Assembly (NCBI GenBank): GCA_958450365.1
Contig: CAUEEP010000743.1
Coordinates: 8,301,501 to 8,365,500, forward strand
Direction: 5' to 3'
Source of the DNA: Mesorhabditis belari
Lineage: Eukaryota; Nematoda; Chromadorea; Rhabditida; Rhabditidae
DNA: 64,000 nt
Shown here: positions 11,601 to 23,600 of the stretch, in pieces
Position numbering within the stretch: the stretch's first letter is position 1
Layout: each line of letters begins with the position of its first letter
Notes under the pieces: model-generated
What the model saw: only the letters and a program-made list of their open reading frames with translations
Told to the model about the DNA's origin: nothing
Database searches by the model: none
Program-made: the position numbers and the translations under genes

Positions 11601-14600
11601 AGAAGTAGTTTGTCGCTGGTTCAAGCTCTTTCACTGTCACTTTGTATTCATTTTGTCGTTGACGATGCCGAGTCACTCCATTATATTCGGCCCAAGCAGC
11701 TTTCTCATCTTCTGATTTGTATTCGAGTGCATATCCAACAACATGAGCCGCCTGAAATATTGTGTAAATGCAAATACGAAGTGAATTAATGCCTGATCAA
11801 CGGGCAATCCCTCCCATTTGAGTGAGATCGAAGTGGGCTTTGTGTCGACAACTTCCAACTCTCTTTCCAAAACAGGAATGTTTTGCTCGTGGGTCTTTGC
11901 TGAAATCGAAGCTGACCAATCAGACCAACCACCTCCTTCTGTATGAGCTGCTACCTAAAATGATTGATGTTTTTAAATTCAATATGATGATGTTACTTGA
12001 ATATCATATTCTTGTTCAGGCTCAAGATCCGATAGACGATAGCATAGTCGATCTCTCTTGTTAGCATCAGAGCACACGAGTCGCTCAGCTGGCACACGAA
12101 TCTGAAAAAGAAGTGAGGTTTAATTTTTTTGTGTTTTTCAGTGCCTCTTTGTAGTTGCTCTCTCCACTTGGAGTGTATCGAATTTTGTATTGATCGAGAA
12201 GTCCGTGGGGTGGTGATGGAGGCAGGAATGAGATCTCAATTGCATGAGGGAAAGTGCCTTCTTCTTGGAGATCTCCTGGTGGTGGTGGGGCGGCTGGTTG
12301 AGTGGTGAACGAAACCCATTCACTAAACAAGGCGATCATCAAAATATAATATTCCTTTTCCAAAAATACCTGTATGGGCCAGCTCCTTGTGAGTTGAGAG
12401 CTCTGACACGGAAACGATATTCAGTGTATGGGGTCAACTTGTCGAAAGTCACTCGTTCGGAGCGGCTGCTTCCTAAAATTTGGTCTTTAAATGGCTACTG
12501 GTATCAAATTTTTAGTCACATGCACAACTGCTAGTTTTTATTAGTTTTGGAGTTTCAAATTTTTAATCGGGAAATCGTTATTTCTCAATGGGATTTTCGC
12601 TTTCAATTACCGGTCGCGTTTTCCGCAGAATCCCACTCTTCTTCGAAAACCTCGGTGGCTATTCCTGTTTGCAAAACTCATACACTGACAAGAAAATTTA
12701 ATAAATAAACTTCAACAGGCATAAAAACAACATTCAAAACTAACCAGTGTTATTATCAGCCCATTCATCGACAGCTTCCAATTCATATTCATAATCAGTG
12801 ATCTTTCCATGTCGCTTTTCACATTCTGGTTGTTGCCACATAGCATCAGCACTAAATAGTGTTTTTTAAAATGTTCAGAGAGAAAAAAATGATGATTGAT
12901 TAATTTACCGAGTAGCGGTGACGGATCCGATTCGAACATTGAGCGGCTCTCCGGATGGTTCAGCCTCTTCAGTGGTGAAAGTGACAGTTTGAGATGTGGG
13001 ACCGGCAAGTGAAGTATGGGCAATCACTTGAACTTCATATGTTGAATCGGGCAATAGTCCTTCCAAAGTCTAAAACACAAATCATTCACATATTATGCCA
13101 TTTTTGTACTTGTTCCTCGCTTCGAACGTGTTTCTCGATGGGATTTGATGATCGAGGTCCACATTGGCCAATAGCTTTGAGACGATAGATCAAAGTGTAC
13201 CCAGTGATCACTCCATTCGGGTTCTCCGGTTGTTTCCAGGAAACCACCGCTGTCGTTGGTCCTAGATTTTAATTTGGAATTGAGTTTTTAAAGAAGGCTT
13301 TTAAAGAGGCTAACTGGACAAACACGGGGTGTGTGGTTAGAAAAGGACTCACTCTTCAGATTAGACATTTCTGGAATCGGACCCCAGTTTATAAGAGCTG
13401 AAGGAAAATGTTAGTAAAAACTTGTTAGTAAAAGAATTTTGAAAGAAGTTTTTTTTACCTTCTGGAGTGGCAGTCAAATCAGTTACTGCTCCTGGAGCAC
13501 CTTCGGCTGTTGTCACTTCTAATTCCTAAAATATTGTTTCTTTGCTTGTCAAGTTTTGTTTGTCAAACCTTGCTCCAATCGGATTGCCCAGCCTCATTTT
13601 CTGTTCTGATTCTCACCACCCATTTTGTGTTTGGTGGAGAATCAAACATGTGATCAATGGCCGCTGAGGGGACTTCCATTTCTTGACGTCCATTTGTACC
13701 ATTTGTATACTCGATTCTGTATCGAATAGCCGAACATTGCCATGATCCCTTCAATGGAGCTTGCCACGAGAAACGAACCTAATCGTAATTGTTTTTTTTG
13801 TTTTCGAATAAAATCTCTCACTTGTTTGTTGGATGGTGATGATATGGCCACATTGGCTGGTGGTGATGATGGAGCGGCACATCCGGTTCTTCCTTGTCCT
13901 TCAGGTGAGGCATCAGACACTCGTTGTTGTTTGTCAACGACCTGTAAAAATTTCTGCACTCAGATTTTCCATTGTTTCACTAACCTTGATTCGGACAAAG
14001 TAGAGCGTATCTGGATCAAGACCAGTGACTTTCTTGAGGTAGGTTCTCTTCACAGCATCGTGCTCTGTTTGTCCGCCAATTTCTGTCCAAGATGAAGTCT
14101 CAGCATTTCGGATCTCGATGATGTATCCCTGTAAAGAAGCTTTTGATTTGTTTTCAAAAATTTTATGCCTTGACGCGATTCTTTGTGTCTTGTACTCCGT
14201 TCCATTGAACATCAAGAGCACTGGCTCCATCGGGAGTGACAACTGGGGCGCCGATCACCGCCGGGATGTTGAATAGATCGGTGGCATAACGAGTATAGAT
14301 CTCGGGTCCAAAGCCACGTTTTGTTCCAGCAGCTAAACGTTGTCGTGCAATAATCTAAACACCTCAACAAACCAATTGAGATATTGTAGTTGGTCTCAGG
14401 TTGAAGTTGTTCGAAAAGATAAGTGAGCGTTGGATGATCAACAAGGAATGTCCGCTTTTTGTCGTTCGGATCATCGAGGGACACAATTGAGACACGATAT
14501 TGGGTGATATGTCCTAAAATTGCATTCACTCATTTCATTCAATTCCATTAAACAACAAAAGACTCAAACGAGGGAAACAAAAAGAAAATCTTTAACTGAT

Positions 14601-17600
14601 ATTTGGGGCTGAATAGGAATAGAGCTAGAAATTTGGGTGCACATAAACTCAGCACAAATTCGCGATTCGTGACGCCACCTTTTGGTTTATTTCTATTTCT
14701 GCCTAAACACCCTAAATTAGATTTGTTTTAACAAAGGAGAGTTTGTGTAAGATTGCTTTTGGCTAAAAGATAAGAGTTCTGAACGTGTGTGAACCTTTGC
14801 TGTCAACAGGTGGAACCCATCGGATATGAAGTGAGTGATCAGTCTTTTCAATGAGATGAATTGCACGAGGGGCATCCGGGAGAACCTGAATTTTTTTGCA
14901 AATTATCTCAGCTTCTCTTTCTCGATCTATTAAGTGAATAAGTCTTTTTCGTACTTCCGTTGAAAAATAACAAATTCACCAATTAACCTATGGTTTCCTC
15001 TAAATAAAGACATTTTAAATCGGTTTTAATGTTATTTTGCAGAAAAAATAATTGGCCTTTCTAGTGAAACAAACCGTAGTTCAATTGGTGCATTTGTTGG
15101 TTTTGAACGGAAGTATGAAAAGAAATGAAAAGACTTATTTACCTGTAGTGTGTTTGCAATGACAACGCTACTCCATGGTCCGTAGTTTCCTCCCTCAATT
15201 CTGCAAGCCACTTGTACACGATATTGTTGACCGGGCTCCTTATCTAAATTTTAGTGGTAATTCTAGCTTTGTGGTATTCCAAACCTGTGACATTGTAACA
15301 GAAACGAGGACTTTCAGCAGGGCATTGAAGAAGAGGACTACGGAGTGGTTGCTCAACCTAGAAAGATTGGCTTCGTTTTTCATTCAATTCACTCACCGTT
15401 TCCCAGCCATCTGTTCCCAAAAGTTGATGGCGAATCTTATAAGCATCGTGTGGTCCATATGGTGGATATGGTGGAAGCCATGAAACCATGAAGAAATCCG
15501 TACCCTAAAAAAGATTGCTTTATTCATGAAATACAATTTTGAAAAAAAAGAGGGGAAAATTTGATACCTCTTGAGCAACAACGAGATCTTGTGGCGGAAG
15601 TGGAGCGTCAGCTTTAGCCGTCATCACATCAAGATTCTCAGTGTTTGGCCCTCCTCCAATGCTGTTGTAAGCCTTGACTCGCATCACATATTTTGTGAAC
15701 GGTGTCAATCCATCGATCATAATCTTCGTGTCCGACGTGTTTGCAATTTGTCTCTCCAGTTTCGCCCAATCGTCTTGGCCTGAAAGTTTGCTTGCATTAA
15801 ACATAAAACGAATATTTTCATTACCAATGATCTCATATTCGTAATTGGTGATATGACCGTGACGTTGAGAGCAATCGACTGGTTCCCATTGGAAAGAAAG
15901 GGATCGTTCAAGAGCATAAGTGAGCTCAAGATTGAGTGGTGGAGCAGATGGGGGTTGTTGCTCGGTGGACACTTCTTTTGTCTCTTCGGGTCCCAAGTCA
16001 GTGGTTCGAGCTCGCACTTTCACTTCATACAAAGAATATGGCAAAAGACCAGTCAATGTGTAGTCAAGATCTTTGTGATTGTAGATGGTAACAAAGTCTC
16101 TTGATACGTCACGAGGTTCTTCTTCAGGACAAGCAAGTCGATGTTTGAGACGATAGGAGATATCGTAGCCGACAATTGTACCACGTTGCACTAATGGAGG
16201 CAACCATTGCACGTGAACCTCATTCGGTGAGAGAGCTTTCACTCTCAAGTCCCGAACAGCTCCTGGTGTACCCTGTCTTGTGGTGATTGATTGCTCAGGT
16301 GACCATCCCGAGGTTCCAACCTGAAAACAGTTTTTTTACCAAACAGTTTAGCTTTTTTCTCACTTGATTCGTTGCACGAAGCTTGACGAGCCAACGCTGA
16401 TTGGGCTCGGCGGGGAATTTGTATTCGGTTTGATCTCCAGGGACAACCACAGTCTTTTCCGGTCCACCACCAACACGATAACTGATCTCGATGTTCATGT
16501 GATCACATTGCCATTGATCTCTTGCCGGTCGTGCCCAATTAACTCTCACCTAATGATAAATTTTTGTTGCTATGCCGATGAGAGTCGACTAACCTCATTT
16601 GTAGAGGGTGCATCAAGGCGAAGTCCATGTGGAGGACTGGATGGAGGTTGGCATTTCGTTCTTCCTCTCACTTCAGGAGATGGGGCTGTTTGTTCATTTT
16701 GAGCAGAAACGACACGGACTCTCAAATCAACAACACTGTTCGTTGGAAGTCCATCAACGGTGGAAGTGTAAGTGGTCTAAAAGTTGGCTAAATGTCTGTC
16801 GTTCAAGTAGTGCTCACTTGTGCTGGGTTGGCTGGCACACGGCGCGGATGTTGCTGCCATGCACCGCTTTCGAGACGATATTCAACAATGTAACCAGATG
16901 CCTCTCGAGAATTCGAGTTCCATTCAATGGTGATCGAAGTCGCTTCTTCGGCAATAATTCTTGGCGCAACAGAAAGAGCCTGAAAATGCTTCGTTTTTCA
17001 GAATGGATTTATACTAGAGTGTATTCCCCGCGATCAATTAAAATTTATACCCATACCTGCAATTGAGCGGCATCGGTGCTCATCGTTGCCGAGGTGCCCA
17101 CACAGCATTCTCGTTGAGTGCACGCTTGCACACTGACATTGTAGGCGGTGCTTGGGCGAAGAGTGTCAATGCGATAATTTAAAGTGCGTGAATCGACAGT
17201 GAAAGTCATGGGGCGATCGGATCGATCAAGAGGCTCAACGTAAAGACGGAATCCGGTGACACGAGGAATGTCTTCTGGATTCACTTCCCATCGAACCGAC
17301 AACGATCGATCAGTGCTGCCAGTCTTTGTCACCGAGAGCACTTTCACGGGTCCATCCGAAATTTTGGCAGTTGCCGGTTTGGTGTAGTCGGAGCAAGTTC
17401 GACGAGCGCAAGCAGAAACCTAAGCAAGTTTTGAAATATCTTTGATATTTTGCAATGCTCACTTGGAATTCATAGGATTTTTCGGGTTGCAAGTTATCGA
17501 TGCGACCACATTGATATTGAGATCCAGGTGGAGTAGGCGGGAGATTTTGTCTTCTCAATAGATTTGGATCACAAGGAGAAGCTGCCGGGAACTCTGCCTC

Positions 17601-20600
17601 TTTCGGTGGCTCTTGTGTTCTCGCTGGTTTATATTTGCACTAAACATTGATATGATTTCATTTATTGCATAAAAACCTTGTAACGATCAACGCGATTATC
17701 AGTTGGGCTTTGTGATGATTGCCAAAGGATATGCGCATTGTCTGCACCAGCATCGATGACTGAAATGTGCGGAGGAGCCTGAACAATCGAGTGTCCCGTT
17801 GTTTGGAAGGCAACTTCTTGAGACCACGGACCAGCACCGCGAGCTGTGTAAGCACGAACCTAGAACTTTCTTTTAAACTGTAAATTCTCTTTTTTTTACT
17901 TTAGCATTGTAACGGGTATTTGGCTGAAGATTAGTGATTTGTGCTCGAGTTCCGCGCACGTTGTTGGTTGTCTTTTGCACATGAGTCCTAAATAGTGGTT
18001 ATGCTGAAATGTTTTCTTGCAAACCTTCGATCAGCGGGAGTGACTTCATACTCATACTCAGTGATATCTCCATTGGTTTGCAAACAAGCTGGGGCTTGCC
18101 ATGAAATGCTAGCCGAATCTTGACGAGAATCCTCAACTCGGAGGTAATTCGGTGCGGCAGTGGGTGTCGATTGATCTGTGGAAACCTCTTGTGACACTCG
18201 TTCACCAGCAATTGTTGTTCTTGCTGCAACCCCGATGCGATATCTAAAAGACTTTAGTCAAAAGCGAAAGAGATTGTTCAACTTGGAGTGTGGATGCAAA
18301 TTGCGTAAGACGAAATACGGCTGCTGACTTTGCTCGGTTCTTGGTGCCTCACGAACCTAAATTTTACGTGAAATGAAATAAACGCTTGATCGCTTACTTC
18401 TTCACACATTCCACGGTTTGTTAGTTGATAGGTGATCTCATAGGAAGTGATTTGGCCATTTGGATTCGCTGGTGGTCGCCAACTCACCTATAAAAGTTTT
18501 GCTTTTACTTTTTTTTAACTTGTTTACTTGAACAGAATCGGGTCCGAGTGGTTGAATTCTCAAATCCGCGACAGGTCCTGGTGCAGCTGCTTGCGTTTGA
18601 GCAGCTTCAGTGCGAGACCTAAATAAATTGATTGTATCTTTCAAAAGTCTATGAGCAAACCATTCGGATTCTCCGGCTGGATTGGCAGCTTGAACCTCGA
18701 ATCGCCATTGGGTGTAAGGATCGGACTCAAACAGAACCGAGTTCTCGCCTTGGGTCAAGTTTTTGAAGCCTTGATTGCGTAGAGTCGAGTATTTCACAAT
18801 GTACCAGACTCGATCACAATTCCACTCTGATTCGGGAAGGGGCTGAAAGTGTTCTTGATTAAAATTTTATCCTCCAAAACATACAGTCCAAGTGAGCTTG
18901 ATCTGCGTGGGTCCAACAGGCTGGACTTGAAGACCGGAGGGAGCACGACGAGGCTTCTGACAGGCTTGTGAAGTGTGGACAGCGACAGCGGGTGAAGTGA
19001 AAGCTATCTCTCCACGTGGACCTTTTGCCACAACTCGGCACTAAAATTTAAAGTCTAAACAGAATATTTTAGATAAAACCTGATAGGTTTGACCCTTCGG
19101 CAAACCAGACAAATCCACTTGATATCCTCTTTGGTTTCCAGAGAATGGAATCTGAATTTTTTTAAATGATTTGTAATCGATTTTTTTTTGTTGACACCTG
19201 ATTGCTGTGTTGACGCCAATTTTCATCTTTGTCATTTTTCCATTCAACCGAATAGCTGGCAACCTAATAAATTGATTGTAATGTGATCGATTGAAATACT
19301 GAATACCGTTGAACTATCAACGCCTTCTTTGCTTTGCCAAGAGAGAATCGGTGACCCTTGACGATATTGAACATTTGGGCCGATGACGAGTTCTCCAGCA
19401 GCTGGAGTTCGAACCGAAGAGATAGGCGTCCTGAAAAGCACTCGTTACTTGCTTAGTAAAGTGTTTTACCAAGCAGAATGTCCAGCAGAGTTTCGAGCTC
19501 GGATCTTCACAGCCCACTTCTCATTTGGTCTCGATTGGAAAATATGAGTTGTCTGTCCACCAGCAACTGACACTGGGGCTTGTCCGTAAGGTTCTTCGGC
19601 CTGAATTTATGCTCTTCGAATAGTTTTGCTTTTCTAACTTGAATCTCAAATTGGAGATCAGCGCAACCCCAAGTGCTTTGTGGTGGATGAGCCCACGCGA
19701 CGCGAACATGACTGACATCTGGTGCCGAAACGGCAAGGTGAGATGGTGGATGGGATGGAGCTGCAACAAAGAGTTATCAAAACATTTTTACTGTAACTTA
19801 CCTTTGCATTCAGAGGTGGCCGATGATTCGGCTGAGGTGTACATCACGTAAGAGTTTCGATCCAATACCTGCAACGAAATTTCATTCTGATACAAAGTTT
19901 TTTCAGACTCACCTGAATGTGAATGTAGTAAGTGTGACCAAGTTGAAGTCCGGTGAGGGTTTGTTGGTATTCCTGATTGTCGCCAGTGTAGGGAACAATT
20001 TGACTACAACATTTTGTATAAAACAATTGTAAAAACAAAATACCCATATGGATTCCATCCAGACTGATCGGTACGGAATTGAACCCGATATCCAAAGACG
20101 CCACGTCCTTCTCCTTCACTTCTCCATGTCACATGCAAGTCATTTCCCCGTGTCGACACTTGTGGAGTTGAAACCAAAGCTGAAATTCGTATTCATATTA
20201 TTGAAGAAACATTTTATCAATAGCAAATAGTGAGTCGATCTCATGCAGCGAGCAGAGCAAAAATAAACCCATTTGCGGGTTTTTGTTAGGAATGGAAAGG
20301 GTAATAATCTCTATTTATCTCTGCGCGACGTCACACCACACAGAAACGGTCATTGTTAGGAAACAGTAAAGACACGACGGCAACAGAAAATCTTGGGAAT
20401 AGGAGTTGAGTTGTTGTTAGTGTTGAGGCAGTTACAAATAGAGCGTGCTGCTCGTGATTAAATAATTAATAAGAAATTTGCGTATAAAAAAATTTACAGA
20501 ACTACGGTAGCCTTTTTGAAATGGACGCTTTAGAAAGCGCATTAATCACGAGGAACATACTCTAGTTACAAACACCAAACTTTTCTCGACGGACACCGAT

Positions 20601-23600
20601 ACTTTGATTCTATTGAGATAAAGAAGTCAAAAGTGAGTTTTTGGAATAGATTCAAAGTTTCGGATGACCGATTCGGGTTGGTGTCGAAAACTGAAATAGG
20701 GGCGAAGGGTCTCGGCAACCAAAAATGAGGCAACTAATCGAGTAATGAATGGAACGGCATTCGGGAGCAACCTTGGCCTGATTGCCGGCCTGCATGTGTC
20801 GCTTCAAAGCCGCTGCACCAAAAATCGCGACTTGGATCACAAATACTTCTCTTCAGCCGATGCCCCACTTCTGATGCTAAACGATCAAAAACAAATATTT
20901 TTGTCTTATAAACTTTTTTGAGAATATTCTCTTTTTGCTAAAATTTTTGCATAACACGAAGTGCACGATCACAACTGGCTCACTGGGACGACATTTCGGG
21001 ACAAATGACTCTAAGTTTACCCGTGTTTCTTTTTGCTAGCTAAAAAAAGCTAAAGTTTAAAAAATCTTTGTATAAAGATTGAAATTTTTAAACTCACATT
21101 GACGCGCATTGCTGAGGAGGACTTGTTGAGAGGCTGTTCCACTGCCGGCTTTGTTCGATGCACGAATCTTTATCAAAAGTTATAAAAGTTCAAATCAAAA
21201 AAACGCACTTCAAGGTTGATTGAAGAGGGCTTTGCCTGGATGTCGAAATGACGCTCAGTTGATGCAACTCGATAGTTGACTTGCTGTCCATCAACCACAC
21301 CCGTGATGTAGAAAACGCCACCACAAGTTTGATCTTCCTAAAGTAAGTTTTTTCCTTTGTGTATATTAAAATTATATTCACCTGTGGAGCATTCCATGAG
21401 ATGCGGACAAGATTTTCAGACACGCGATCAAGGCGAACATTTTCTGGGGCAAGTGGTGCTGAAATGCTTGATGTATTAGGTTGGTCAATAAGTCTTTTCG
21501 TTCCTTTTCGTACTTTCGTTGAAAAATAACAAATTCACCAATGGTTTCCATGGTTTCCTTTAAATAAAAAGTGTTTACTGTTGAATTTCTAATGAAACAA
21601 ACCGTAGTTTAATTGATGAATTTATTGGTTTTAAACGGAAGTTCGAAAAGGAACGAAAAGACTTTCTGAATAGCCTAATAGTACATTTTAGCTATAAATG
21701 TTTATTTTATTTACATAAGGATTGATAATGACCGGAGTTGAAGTTCTTAAAAACTCACCTTGACATTGGACTTGGAATGAAGTTGATGGCGAAGTGGCAA
21801 CGGTGCGACCATTGGAATCGATCGCTCGAACACGTACATAGTAGAGAGAAGCCGAGAGTCCGCCCAGTTGTTGGCTAATTTTATTTGTCAAATTTGTTCA
21901 TATAAATTTAAATTTGGAAAAAAGATTTGAATAAGTACCGGAAGTGTCGTTGTGATTTGGTGTGATCATTGTCGACGGCTTCACCCACTGCTTTCCACTG
22001 TTCACTGTGAGTACGAATCTCGGGCTAAATTTTTAGGATTTTAGAATGTCAAAATGCAAAACCTGGAAAGAAGCAACATTAGCCGTTTGTCCAACAACAG
22101 TCCAATAAACAGTGCTTCGTGAACCTTGTTGCTCGATTCGAGGTTGCTCAATTTGAACACTGTCACCAGATGATGAGGAATGACCAGCTAAATACTGTCA
22201 TTACTCTATGCCAAAAAGATTTCAGATTGCAGTGCTGTTGATTAAAATGTTGGTTATTTTCAATAAAACCACACTGGTTAGAACAGAAAAAACCTGGTAG
22301 GAGCACAAGTTGAGCGGTGGACTTGATTTCGAAACGCTGCACCACTGAATAACCGGAGATGAGACGAGCCTCGAGAGAAACGATGAGTGGAAGAGCGGCT
22401 TCACTTTGCGGTGAAAGTGGCTGATGTGGGAGTGGGACCACGAATGAATCGACGTTTGATCTGAGTGGCACAAGACGCACTCGACCCGATCCATCGAAGA
22501 TGCTCATCTACAGAACAGTCAGTGAAAGTGAAACAAAAACATGAGTTAGTGAATGAATGCACTCATGTACTCGTCGTATTTTAGGCTAGTTACTCGGCGA
22601 TGCACACCTGATACGATTCGACAGTTTGTTTAAAGTGTGGCTTCCAGTGTAATTCCACGGAAAACCCATCAATTGGTTGTGCAACGATATGAAATGGCTC
22701 TTCCTCTGGGGAATCTATACAAAGCAATGATTAGTGATTAACGAAAAGAGTTCCCAAACCAAGGTCAACCAATTGAAAAGTTATAGAAGTGCCACGTGGG
22801 GCGGTTATACCAGTGGTCAAATTGTAAGACACCTAAATGATAAGTTCATAGGCGGAAGGAGTTAGTCATTTACGGTTGCTTGATAGTTGATACGAAACAC
22901 AAAATTATCCAATCTTTGACAATAGTCCTCGGGATCGGCGACACCAGTTGGGCAACGGAAATCCTCGGGTCGTGTCACGACTCGACTCCAGCGTAATGAT
23001 GAATCTTCTTTATAAGCAAGCCTGTGCTTGAACAACAATGACATTTAGACAATTGATAAGTCTTTACTTAAACATGTGCACGAGACCCTGATGTTGGGGT
23101 AATGGTGTCCACACGAGGTAACTATTTGGTGGAGCCAGCACAAGACGCAATTTGTAGAGATTAGATGCGTCTCGGATTAGGTGCTTGGATTGTCGTTTTA
23201 CACGCTTTTCAGTGAGATCTGGAAATTCGGTTAGACACGGCAAATGTTAATTCGTTAGTTTGTGAAGTTGTCTTTTCTTTGATACCTTGTAGTGGGCCAT
23301 TAGCGGCGGTTGTCGTCTCAATCGGGCTACTCCATGCGCTATGACCGTTTCCGGATCTTGATCGGACCTAAATTAAATGTTAAATAGGAAAGTGCGAAAG
23401 TTCAAACTTTGAAGCTGAATTTGGTGCTGGGTTGAAGAGTGTCGACTACGATTGTGGAAGCGCCGACATAGGAAGCGCCGTCTGGGGGAGCTGCTTGTGA
23501 AGATTCCCAGATAAGATATTCGTATCCATCAATTGGGGCCACTGATTCATCGCAGCTTGGCTTGTCCCACTCGAATTTTGCTGCTTCTCCGCCCACAGCC